NCBI RefSeq assembly: GCF_030068605.1
Contig: NZ_JASJOU010000002.1
Location: 682,001-746,000 of the forward strand
Source: Xanthocytophaga agilis
GTDB taxonomy: Bacteria; Bacteroidota; Bacteroidia; Cytophagales; 172606-1
DNA length: 64,000 bases
Direction of reading: 5' to 3'
In this document: positions 45,142 through 53,069 of the stretch, piece by piece
Position numbering within the stretch: the stretch's first letter is position 1
Layout: every line of letters begins with the position of its first letter
The notes under the pieces: model-generated
What the model was told of the DNA's origin: nothing
What the model saw: the letters and a program-made list of their open reading frames with translations, nothing else
Databases searched by the model: none
Program-made: the position numbers and the translations under genes

Positions 45142-45582
45142 ATGGCACTTTTATCGTTTCTAAGTTCCAAAGAAGAAAGACTGCTGATCAATACCATTCA
45201 AAAGGCAGAAAGCCAAACATCTGGAGAGATTCGTGTACATATAGAACCGGGGACTCCAGATGCAGATCCGTTTCAACGAGCATTGGAAATATTTGCTAGA
45301 CTGGAAATGCATAAGACCAAACAACGCAATGGCGTGTTGTTTTACATTGCCACAGATACTCACAAATTTGCCATTGTAGCAGATTCAGGAATCAATCGGG
45401 TAGTGCCTGAAAACTTTTGGGAGGAAATAAAGGATACTATGCGAACCCGTTTTAAACAACATCAATATCTGAAAGGCCTGGAGGAAGGCATTACTCAAAC
45501 TGGAGAATATCTCAAAAAATATTTCCCTTCTTCGGGATATGATACTAATGAATTAGATGATTCTATTTCAACATCCAGTTAA
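45142..45582 (+). CDS. TPM domain protein, cytoplasmic form
   Basis: A 146-residue protein made of a single TPM (DUF477) domain with no signal peptide or membrane helix: INTIQKAESQTSGEIRVHIE, then NGVLFYIATDTHKFAIVADSGINRVVPENFW. TPM domains occur with LemA in Bacteroidota, and some plant homologues are PSII assembly factors. It is followed 45 nt later by a second TPM protein, but no lemA gene lies upstream, where it usually would. Confidence 0.88.
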   Translation: MALLSFLSSKEERLLINTIQKAESQTSGEIRVHIEPGTPDADPFQRALEIFARLEMHKTKQRNGVLFYIATDTHKFAIVADSGINRVVPENFWEEIKDTMRTRFKQHQYLKGLEEGITQTGEYLKKYFPSSGYDTNELDDSISTSS

Positions 45583-45627
45583 TCTATCAGACAATCTAAA
45601 TACTATACTACCCTCTCACTAGTCATC

Positions 45628-46467
45628 ATGAAAAGTACTTTTCTACTCTTTGGAGTATTATTACTAACTATTACTTCTTTTGCTCAGGAACAGTTTATTC
45701 CTCCTCGTCCTGAACATTTTACCCCTGTAGTAGACTCTGTCAATGTACTCACCCCCGAACAGGAGTCTGATCTGACACAAAAGATTAAGCGATTTGAGGA
45801 CAGCACAGGCACACAGATTGGAGTGGTATTACTGTCTTCTTTAAAAGGATATGATGTAGAAAGTTATGCTTTCCAGTGGTTTAAAAAATGGCAATATGGC
45901 CAAAACAAGAATAACAATGGGGTATTATTACTGGCAGCTATCAATGATCGGAAAGTTCATATTGAAACAGGCTATGGTTTGGAAGGTGTCATTCCGGATG
46001 CTCTCGCCAAGCGAATTATTGAAGAACATATCAAGCCTAATTTCAAAGCAATCAACTACCATCAGGGTGTTGACGAGGCTGTTGATGAGATGATTAAACT
46101 AGCCAGTGGCGAGACTTACACCAAAGAATCAGAGGAACCTGTGGAATGGTATTGGTATCTGATAGTCATTGTCTGCTTTATTCTCTTACCTTTTACACTT
46201 GTTATTTTAGTCATCATCTGGATTGTCAAGGCGATCAACAAGAGAACTGGAGGAACGACCTATACAGGCAAAGGGGTCAATAAGAACTCGAACAATCTGG
46301 GGTCTACCAGTACCTATTCAGATAGCACAGATACTACCAAACGAAAATACAGTGACTATTCAGATTATTCAGACTACTCAGATAAGAGTAGCTACAGTGA
46401 TTATTCAGATTATAGTGATAGTAGTGGTGGCAGTTCGGGTGGTGGTGGAGCTAGCGGTGACTGGTAA
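45628..46467 (+). CDS. TPM domain membrane protein with Ser/Asp/Tyr- and Gly-rich tail (YgcG-like)
   Basis: A 279-residue protein with a signal peptide (to about residue 19, TSFAQ). The periplasmic TPM domain covers about 30-160: VDSVNVLTPEQESDL, then NNGVLLLAAINDRKVHIETGYGLEG. One membrane helix is at about 174-197. The tail contains repeated SDYSDYSDYSD followed by GGSSGGGGASGDW. Such Gly/Ser-rich ends are usual in the YgcG family. The DYS stretch is encoded by imperfect 9-nt repeats (about 46340-46430) that could vary in length. Function unknown. Confidence 0.88.
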   Translation: MKSTFLLFGVLLLTITSFAQEQFIPPRPEHFTPVVDSVNVLTPEQESDLTQKIKRFEDSTGTQIGVVLLSSLKGYDVESYAFQWFKKWQYGQNKNNNGVLLLAAINDRKVHIETGYGLEGVIPDALAKRIIEEHIKPNFKAINYHQGVDEAVDEMIKLASGETYTKESEEPVEWYWYLIVIVCFILLPFTLVILVIIWIVKAINKRTGGTTYTGKGVNKNSNNLGSTSTYSDSTDTTKRKYSDYSDYSDYSDKSSYSDYSDYSDSSGGSSGGGGASGDW

Positions 46468-46488
46468 ACTTTATGTGGTCAAAAAAGC

Positions 46489-46884
46489 CTACAATATAAT
46501 GTGTGTATCTTTTTTAAGCCTTTCCAGAATTTCATAAGGTTGTAGATTTTCATGAAAAACAAGATCGAAAATTGTTCCGGAAGACTTTCCATATTGCTTT
46601 TCCAAAGCCTCTATATTTCTATCTACAATGGCATTGCTTTCTAAACTTCTGAAGATTTCATCAAGTAGACCAATTGCCCGATTATCATCAATTTGAGCCC
46701 AGTCTGCAATAGGTTCAATCATTAATCTTTCAATAAAGCAATCCAAGCTTTCAGATTGCCAGTAGTGATCCAGTTCATATTTATCAACCCATTTGCCTGT
46801 TATCTTATAAATAGCTGTTTTAGCAAAGTTGTAACTGACTCTATCACTTTCATAATCAACAATAACTTGTCTCAGTTCCTTCAT
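46489..46884 (-). CDS. Hypothetical protein
   Basis: A 131-residue soluble, acidic, mainly helical protein that I do not recognise. There is no signal peptide, membrane helix or metal motif. It ends 21 nt from the convergent TPM gene, stands alone, and looks more AT-rich than the nearby housekeeping genes. Its size and lack of partners would fit an orphan immunity or accessory protein, but no motif supports that. Confidence 0.6.
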   Translation of the reverse strand: MKELRQVIVDYESDRVSYNFAKTAIYKITGKWVDKYELDHYWQSESLDCFIERLMIEPIADWAQIDDNRAIGLLDEIFRSLESNAIVDRNIEALEKQYGKSSGTIFDLVFHENLQPYEILERLKKDTHIIL

Positions 46885-47111
46885 AAATTATACATCGATT
46901 AAGCAAAAATAGACTATATACAATATCCCCCTTAAAAACAAATCCAGGCAGATATCCAAAGAAGAAAGGCGTAGTCAAGTTATAAGAAAAGCTAAATAAT
47001 ACTCAAATAATATTCCAGCTTTTTCTTGAAACACTATAAATTCGCCCGAAGCAAAATGTTTACATACATTATTAAAAATCTATTAATTCCAGAAATATAA
47101 CCCCTATCCCC

Positions 47112-49787
47112 ATGCAAAAAAGACTACTATTTTTATTATTCTTTTTAAATCTCTTGTCGGTAGCAACTAAAGTTTTTTCGCAAACTTATGTACAAGACCC
47201 TACTTTTACTCCAATCAGAACAGAAGCAGGAAGTGGTTTTGCCAAGACATTTGCTGTTCAGTCAGATAAAAAGATTATTGTTATTGGAACATTTGATGAA
47301 GTAAATAGTAAAGTGACCAGGCAATTGGCTCGTCTCCTTCCAGATGGAAGTATTGACACAACATTTAAAGTTACACATCTTTCATTTGGAACATTCGAAT
47401 CCATAGCAATACAAGCTGATGGAAAGATATTAGTTGTCGGCAGGTTCACCTTACCATTTGAAAACACATCAAGAGGCCTCGCTCGTTTTAACACGGATGG
47501 TACTTTAGATGACACTTTCAACAAAAAAGTTGGAGCAAATGGTCTTTATATCCAATATGTAACATTACAAGGAACTGACAAAATTCTTATAACAGGATCT
47601 TTTAACTCATTTAACGGAAAACCTTTTAGCAAGATTGCCAAGCTAAATATGGATGGCAGTGTTGATGATACCTTTACTCCTATTACATCTATATCCGGAT
47701 CAATCAGCAAAGCAATGGTTCAAGCAGATAACAAAATACTAATTATAGGAGACTTTACATCGATTAACAATCTTCCCAAAAAATATATAGCTCGCTTAGA
47801 TAAAGATGGTAGTCTGGACGAAAACTTTACCCCTGCAACACGCACAAACTTACTACCACGTTACATAGCTTTACAAAGCGACCAAAAAGTAATTGTGGTA
47901 GGGAATTTACAGTCAACATTTACAAGTGATCCTCAAAAACAAGCAATTGAGCGATTAAATATAGATGGCACTATTGATTATAGTTTTACAGTTAATGAAT
48001 TAGGGCATTATGATTTTATGGAGGGTTTAACTATTCAACCAGATGGTAAGATTGTAGTGGGGGCCTTTTATGATTATTTTAAAAATCTCTATGATGAGGG
48101 ACAACTAGTAAGAATCAATACAGATGGGACTATTGATAAAATTTTTAATACCTCTACAGGTGTAAAACCTTTCATAACACGTACAATTGCCTTTACAGAT
48201 AATCAATTATTAGTTACAGGAGCTTATACCCAAATTACATCTTCTCTATTTCGGTTCAATATAAATGGATCAACAGATGATAACTTCAAATTTCAATCCA
48301 CTCAATATCTGGCTATTAAAAAGATAGTTCCACTACCTAATGATCAATTTCTCATTGAAAGTAACTTTACTTCATGGAAATTAAATGGATTTACAGCTAA
48401 ATCTTGTGCAAAAATCACCGCCAATGGAAGTATTGATTCCAGCTTCAACCCTCCGGCAGGAGAATTATCTGCATTTTCTCTGTCAGATGGTAAAATCATT
48501 GTTCTTCAGAATAGTCAGCAAGTACTAAGATTATTCAATGATGGTACCATTGATAGCACTTTTAAAGCTCAAAAATCAAATCTGACAATTACACATATAG
48601 TTCCGCAGAAAGATGGGAAGATATTAGTCTGTCAACGCAAAACAAACATGTATGGTTTTGCAACCAGTTCTATTATACGCTTACATACAGATGGAAGTAT
48701 CGACAATACATTTACACTTGAAAACTTTTCAAAGTTTGTTAGAGATATACTTATACAAGAAGACGGAAAGATTATACTATGTGGTATAGATGAAAGAAAG
48801 AGTCCCCTTGTTACAGGTATATACCGTCTTGATAATTCAGGAATGATAGAAGATTCACTTGTCACTTCGGTAAGTACGGTTGACTACAATTATACATTAG
48901 CACTACAAGGAGATGGTAAAATTTTGGTAGGTGGCTCATTTCAGAAATTTGCAGGCTCTCCTTATGATCTTATTGTTCGTCTTACAACAGATTTAAGTAT
49001 TGACAACACTTTCAAGGCTGGTAGTACACTGAAATTTAATGGCGATATCCACAAGATTCTTACCCAGAAAGATGATAAGATATTAGTATTTGGTGCATTC
49101 ACAGGTATTGATGCAATAGCCCATCCAGGTTATGTAAAATTGCATAGTGATGGGAGCATAGATACAGAATTCAATCTGGATGTAGATAAAAGTGAACGAG
49201 CCAGTTATCTTTACTCAACATCTAACAATAAATTAGTAGTTGCATTTCAAGGAAAAATTATACGATATACTTTACCTCAGGAGCAAACGATAACATTTGC
49301 AGAAATTTCAGATAAAGAAACGTCTGCTTCCTCTTTTAGGCTAATAGCCACTGCCAGTTCAAAATTGCCAGTCACTTTTTCTGTTGTTTCGGGTCCAGCA
49401 ACTATAAACAAAGATACGCTAACATTAACAGGAGAAGCAGGCATTGTCATAATAAAGGCATCTCAGGCTGGAAATAAGTATTACAAAGAAGCAATACCAG
49501 TAGAAAGAAGTTTTACCGTTCATAATGTACTAGCCTCTGAAGATCCACTCTCAAAGCAAATTATAGTATATCCCAATCCAGCCCATCATCAATTTTTCAT
49601 TCAAATGCCAGTGGATTTGCCAGTAAGTAATGTAACGCTTTTGAATTATCAGGGAAAACAAATTAATGCTAACATTTTGTTTTCTACTACAGGCTATATG
49701 GTCGAAACAGCAGTACCAGCAGGATTGTATATCCTTAGAATCACCTCAAAAGGCAAAATGATAAATAAGAAAGTTATCATGCAATGA
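47112..49787 (+). CDS. Secreted delta-60 repeat protein with T9SS type A sorting domain
   Basis: An 891-residue protein with a signal peptide (to about residue 24, KVFSQ). It contains about 13 delta-60 repeats with the core DGSIDxxF, for example PDGSIDTTF, TDGTLDDTF, MDGSVDDTF and IDGTIDYSF. The repeats form a beta-propeller-like array of 50-60-residue units. The C-terminal 80 residues (from about 810: IIVYPNPAHHQFFIQ to KKVIMQ) are a type A T9SS sorting domain, so it should be secreted or attached to the surface. Function unknown. It ends in a 21-bp terminator stem. Confidence 0.9.
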   Translation: MQKRLLFLLFFLNLLSVATKVFSQTYVQDPTFTPIRTEAGSGFAKTFAVQSDKKIIVIGTFDEVNSKVTRQLARLLPDGSIDTTFKVTHLSFGTFESIAIQADGKILVVGRFTLPFENTSRGLARFNTDGTLDDTFNKKVGANGLYIQYVTLQGTDKILITGSFNSFNGKPFSKIAKLNMDGSVDDTFTPITSISGSISKAMVQADNKILIIGDFTSINNLPKKYIARLDKDGSLDENFTPATRTNLLPRYIALQSDQKVIVVGNLQSTFTSDPQKQAIERLNIDGTIDYSFTVNELGHYDFMEGLTIQPDGKIVVGAFYDYFKNLYDEGQLVRINTDGTIDKIFNTSTGVKPFITRTIAFTDNQLLVTGAYTQITSSLFRFNINGSTDDNFKFQSTQYLAIKKIVPLPNDQFLIESNFTSWKLNGFTAKSCAKITANGSIDSSFNPPAGELSAFSLSDGKIIVLQNSQQVLRLFNDGTIDSTFKAQKSNLTITHIVPQKDGKILVCQRKTNMYGFATSSIIRLHTDGSIDNTFTLENFSKFVRDILIQEDGKIILCGIDERKSPLVTGIYRLDNSGMIEDSLVTSVSTVDYNYTLALQGDGKILVGGSFQKFAGSPYDLIVRLTTDLSIDNTFKAGSTLKFNGDIHKILTQKDDKILVFGAFTGIDAIAHPGYVKLHSDGSIDTEFNLDVDKSERASYLYSTSNNKLVVAFQGKIIRYTLPQEQTITFAEISDKETSASSFRLIATASSKLPVTFSVVSGPATINKDTLTLTGEAGIVIIKASQAGNKYYKEAIPVERSFTVHNVLASEDPLSKQIIVYPNPAHHQFFIQMPVDLPVSNVTLLNYQGKQINANILFSTTGYMVETAVPAGLYILRITSKGKMINKKVIMQ

Positions 49788-49788
49788 T

Positions 49789-49845
49789 ATACTCAATCCA
49801 TTGCTCTCTGAGTTATTAAGAGAGCAATGGATTGAGTATTATTTT
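49789..49845. terminator. Terminator between the delta-60 and NADAR genes
   Basis: A 21-bp perfect stem (49789-49809 with 49819-49839) with a 9-nt loop begins 2 nt after the delta-60 stop and ends 12 nt from the convergent NADAR gene. The T-run is weak (TATTTTG), but the stem is very long. Confidence 0.75.
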
Positions 49846-49851
49846 GAAGCT

Positions 49852-50292
49852 TCACCTTAACTCCTCCCGTAACTTCATCAATAGCTTCCCTAATTTATTT
49901 TTTCCACTACCATCACCTCCATCTCCCCAATAGGAATCATTTTCTGTATGTTCTATGATCCTAGCATCTTCTGTATTCAGTAAAAGTTCGGCAAGTTCAG
50001 TATGTTGCGTAAACTTTGCTTTGATAGCCTCATACATGATATTGTCTTTCACACTATCCCAATCACGTCGAAGCTTCACCTTCCGGCTTCTACCTAATTC
50101 AGCCGCTTTCATAGGGCTTATGGCTTTACGGATAGTTTCTTCATAGGGAGTATCCACAAACTTCTGCGCCTGAAAGTAATGTTCAGATGTAGGCCATAGC
50201 TTTCCTTTTAGCTTAATGGGATAAAGGGCAAAGTTGGAAAATTCTCCATAGGCTTCTCTAACACTATAAAAAAATATATCTTCCGTTTCCAT
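49852..50292 (-). CDS. NADAR family protein (YbiA-like N-glycosidase)
   Basis: A 146-residue single NADAR domain. FYSVREAYGEFSNFALYPI at the N-terminus, WPTSEHYFQAQKF near 33-45, and the C-terminal DSYWGDGGDGSGKNKLGKLLM are the family signature. Members hydrolyse N-glycosidic bonds of damaged riboflavin intermediates or remove ADP-ribose from nucleic acids, and some are linked to phage defence. It lies 10 nt after an unknown 202-residue gene and is almost certainly cotranscribed with it. Confidence 0.9.
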   Translation of the reverse strand: METEDIFFYSVREAYGEFSNFALYPIKLKGKLWPTSEHYFQAQKFVDTPYEETIRKAISPMKAAELGRSRKVKLRRDWDSVKDNIMYEAIKAKFTQHTELAELLLNTEDARIIEHTENDSYWGDGGDGSGKNKLGKLLMKLREELR

Positions 50293-50302
50293 TCGAAAAT
50301 CA

Positions 50303-50911
50303 TCAATTAGACAAACCTCTATTTTGTTCTACCAATTGTTTTGCAAGATCATAGTTCCAAGTACTTTCTTTAGCAGAAGGTACTCCACCTAAATAAAAAT
50401 CATAAACAAGCTGGCAATCAAAAGCCCAAATCAGTTGCCATAAGCTTTCTACACCTCCAAAAGGTGCGCCCCATGGATCATAGTATAGTACACCTTTGGT
50501 AGTTTCCAACTGTTCCAGGGCAACCAATGTATACTCACATGCCAGAATAGATTCAATAACTGACTCAAGGCTCCAGTTTCCTGGAGGAATAAAGAATGTA
50601 TTATAGCTGCGAATAGCTACAGATGTCAAATCTCTTAACCTCAAATATACTTTTCCTTCTTCACTCTGAAAATCAAAAGTATTCGTAAACCACTGTTTGG
50701 CAGATGGAGCCAAATAGTTATTCCAATCTACAAATGGAATAATTATTTCTCTATCCTTACTCTCATCTTCATCATCTTCCGGAAAATTAATTTTATCTGT
50801 CAGACTTTTGGTATATTGTAATTGCGCGAAGATTTGTTGCAGACTAGTAAATGATTCCTTATTCGGATAGGTAAATAGGATATAAAAATAGGGTGTATTT
50901 AACTGTTTCAT
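50303..50911 (-). CDS. Hypothetical protein upstream of NADAR
   Basis: A 202-residue soluble acidic protein with no signal peptide or membrane helix and no motif I recognise. It is aromatic-rich (YFYILFTYPNKESF at the start, YYDPWGAPFGGVESLWQLIW near 150-169). The composition and the WG-rich middle are reminiscent of immunity-type proteins, but that is impression only. It is the first gene of a two-gene unit with NADAR and is divergent from a radical SAM gene across a 58-76 nt gap. Confidence 0.65.
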   Translation of the reverse strand: MKQLNTPYFYILFTYPNKESFTSLQQIFAQLQYTKSLTDKINFPEDDEDESKDREIIIPFVDWNNYLAPSAKQWFTNTFDFQSEEGKVYLRLRDLTSVAIRSYNTFFIPPGNWSLESVIESILACEYTLVALEQLETTKGVLYYDPWGAPFGGVESLWQLIWAFDCQLVYDFYLGGVPSAKESTWNYDLAKQLVEQNRGLSN

Positions 50912-50987
50912 TTTAGTATATTTATCCTTTATTCTTATTAAGAAATTACCAATAGAGTCTTAACAGACTTTGGCTCACTATTCAGCA

Positions 50988-52229
50988 ATGTTTTTTTCTG
51001 CTCCCAAAGATAATCGCTTCAAACAAGTTTCTACACTGGTAGTGAAGGTTACTCATCGTTGCAACCTGGATTGTCAGTACTGTTATGAGTTTATCACTCA
51101 GAAGGGAGAAGATATGTCAGAGCAAACCTTCAGGCAACTAGCAGATCGGGTATTGGAGAATTCAGAGCAGAAGGTGATTACTTTTCTTTTTCATGGAGGG
51201 GAACCTACCCTGATAGCCAATAGCTGGTATGAGCAAGGGATCAACTATGTATTGAAAAAAGCAAAGCAAAAACAACAGGAGATTCGCTTCTCTATGCAAA
51301 CCAATTTGATTCATCTGCCTGATGAAAAGATCCAGTTATTCAAAACCTATAACATTCAACCAGGTGTGAGTCTGGATGGGACAGCAGATGCACCAGATTC
51401 TATGCGAGGTAGAGAAAGCCGGGTATTTCAAAATTTCCTAAAGCTCAAGCAAGCAGGTATATCCTGTGGTATACTGACCACCATCAACCATTCCAATTAC
51501 CAGCGGTTTGAACAAATATGCAAATTTCTGGTAGAACAGGCACAGGTTCATCACTTTAAAGCCAATGTAGTGACCAGTGTTGGTGCAGGATATAATCTGG
51601 CAGGCTTAAAAGCAGAACAGATTTTTGAAGCTCAGCGAGCCATTCTGGAATATATGATTGAAACGAAAGGTCAGAAACTTACTGAGCATAATCTTGTCAC
51701 AGAGATTGAACGGTTCTTCACATCAGCAGAAGATCAACATACTCTGCCACCTACACTATGTCATGAAAAGCAATGTGGCGCAGGTAAATCTGTTTTGGGA
51801 GTTACTCCAAAAGGTGAGCTACTTCCCTGCGGCCGTTTTCAGTGGAATGATACAGACTATTTTCTGGGAGACATTCATACCAAGCGATCAGCCTCCACTT
51901 TCCAGCAGCTTGAAGAAAAAGTAGATTCGTTTCATACACTGGTTCCAGAAAGCTGGTATGATTGTGACCAATGTCCGGCTCAAAAAATATGTATGTATGG
52001 CTGTCAGGCATTTATTGTCCGGTCAAAAAACAAAGCCAATGTGGACTGCCTGCCTACAAAAATGCGATTCGCCTACTATGAGGCAAATCGCACAAGATTG
52101 TGGCCTGTATATAAAGCTATCACTGCACAAAAGCAAGGTATGTTGCCTTTTAGAATCAAATCGGGTAATGGACACAAGCAATATGTCTTGCATCCTGCAA
52201 ATCAAACAGCCTATGTAATGGCAGATTAA
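50988..52229 (+). CDS. Radical SAM/SPASM domain protein
   Basis: A protein of about 413 residues. The radical SAM motif CNLDCQYCY (CxxxCxxC) is near the N-terminus. A SPASM region follows: CGAGKSVLGVTPKGELLPCG, then CDQCPAQKICMYGC and a late cysteine in NVDCLPTK. This supports two auxiliary [4Fe-4S] clusters, as in sulfatase-maturating and peptide-modifying enzymes. The substrate is unknown; no sulfatase or obvious precursor peptide gene is adjacent. An in-frame TTG at 50970 would add six residues; the ATG at 50988 is preferred. Its stop codon interleaves with that of the convergent mutarotase gene. Confidence 0.88.
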   Translation: MFFSAPKDNRFKQVSTLVVKVTHRCNLDCQYCYEFITQKGEDMSEQTFRQLADRVLENSEQKVITFLFHGGEPTLIANSWYEQGINYVLKKAKQKQQEIRFSMQTNLIHLPDEKIQLFKTYNIQPGVSLDGTADAPDSMRGRESRVFQNFLKLKQAGISCGILTTINHSNYQRFEQICKFLVEQAQVHHFKANVVTSVGAGYNLAGLKAEQIFEAQRAILEYMIETKGQKLTEHNLVTEIERFFTSAEDQHTLPPTLCHEKQCGAGKSVLGVTPKGELLPCGRFQWNDTDYFLGDIHTKRSASTFQQLEEKVDSFHTLVPESWYDCDQCPAQKICMYGCQAFIVRSKNKANVDCLPTKMRFAYYEANRTRLWPVYKAITAQKQGMLPFRIKSGNGHKQYVLHPANQTAYVMAD

Positions 52230-52573
52230 TATCTGTCGGGTGCATGATCACTGAGTTTAAATATCAGTTCGAGTTCAGCCCAGTGTTCATAATCTGTAAT
52301 AGGCTCCTGATAGGTTTTCATTTTCTCTTCCCACTCTCTGTTTTTAGGATTCAGTTGAAGGTACCGTTCCATATCACGATTTGGGTCAAAGTTATCTTTA
52401 GTATCCATTACCATGAATAGCTGTCTGCCAATGATCCATATCCGAATATCTACCACCCCCACCGCACGAAACGATTTAACTACCTCTGGCCATATATCAT
52501 CGTGATACATCATGTACTCGGCAATAAGACCCGGATTATTTTTAAGAAGGATTGTCTTGGCGTAGGATTTCAT
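52226..52573 (-). CDS. L-rhamnose mutarotase family protein
   Basis: A protein of about 115 residues of the RhaM/DUF718 family, which interconverts anomers of rhamnose or related sugars. Seen are KTILLKNNPGLIAEYMMYHDDIWPEV near the start (in part), VVDIRIWIIGRQLFMVMDT in the middle and the WAELELIFKL end. The conserved histidine lies in YHDD. The frame is open to an ATG at 52642, but the -7 box at 52620-52613 falls inside that extension, so the ATG at 52573 is used. No sugar operon is nearby. Confidence 0.83.
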   Translation of the reverse strand: MKSYAKTILLKNNPGLIAEYMMYHDDIWPEVVKSFRAVGVVDIRIWIIGRQLFMVMDTKDNFDPNRDMERYLQLNPKNREWEEKMKTYQEPITDYEHWAELELIFKLSDHAPDRY

Positions 52574-52612
52574 ATCGGCTGGTGCTTTTTTAGATAAATA
52601 ACGAACCGATAG

Positions 52613-52620
52613 CAAATGTA
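52613..52620 (-). promoter_or_regulatory. -7 element of the mutarotase gene
   Basis: TACATTTG on the minus strand matches exactly, about 40 nt before the chosen ATG. No clear TTG upstream. Confidence 0.45.
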
Positions 52621-52770
52621 AATAACTTTTAGCTGAACACATCTAAATTGAAGACATAACCTGCTTAATTCACTATGAATTATAACCAACTCTCTACAAT
52701 CGGTAACTTATGTATAAGATAAGATTTTATTGTTTCATAAAGTCACACTAAGTCACGAATACAGTACAGA

Positions 52771-52876
52771 AATATCAGAGATCCAGTATTACAGAGAATA
52801 ATATCAGAGCTCTAGTCATCTACAGAAAATATCGAAACTCTGATATTTTTCCAAAGCAATCAGTATTTCGATATTT
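52771..52876 (+). ncRNA. Candidate structured element with interleaved stems (pseudoknot-capable)
   Basis: AATATCAGAG occurs at 52771-52780 and 52800-52809. Its complement CTCTGATATT is at 52838-52847. AAATATCGAAA (52827-52837) abuts that complement, and its own partner TTTCGATATTT is at 52866-52876. The order A-B-A'-B' with perfect 10- and 11-bp stems allows either an H-type pseudoknot or two mutually alternative hairpins of equal loop size. The strand is uncertain because the pairing works on both. Whether it is transcribed is unknown. Confidence 0.4.
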
Positions 52877-52999
52877 CCAGACTATGATCATTATTTTGGT
52901 TAAAATCGTTTCTAATAAGAACTTCTATTGTATGATTGTCACATCAACAATTATGAAAAGTTATGTGCAAGAATTACAAGAGTCTTCTTACTCTTGATG

Positions 53000-53054
53000 A
53001 ATGACTAAAACAAAAGGCACCTTGTTATCCAAGATGCCTTTTGTTTTAGTCATT
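53000..53054. terminator. Long terminator after the fused Ddl gene
   Basis: A 24-bp stem with one G-T pair (53000-53023 with 53031-53054) and a 7-nt loop includes an A/T-rich base on both sides of a GC core. It lies 15 nt after the Ddl stop, and it could also stop plus-strand transcripts from the structured region. Confidence 0.8.
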
Positions 53055-53069
53055 ATCATGTTTGTAAAT

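Larger units (their letters stand above)
52643..53069. other. 425-bp non-coding region with structured elements
   Basis: No convincing gene. The region holds two copies of AATATCAGAG and two interleaved inverted repeats (52771-52876, listed separately). A 7-bp hairpin CAAGAGT/ACTCTTG (52977-52996) and the long terminator stem at 53000-53054 are also present. A 14-codon frame at 52953-52997 is too short to support. Confidence 0.6.

Noticed and set aside
52953-52997. 14-codon plus-strand frame that might be a precursor peptide for the radical SAM enzyme
   Set aside because: Too short, no core motif or leader, separated from the enzyme by the mutarotase gene, and its end forms part of a hairpin.
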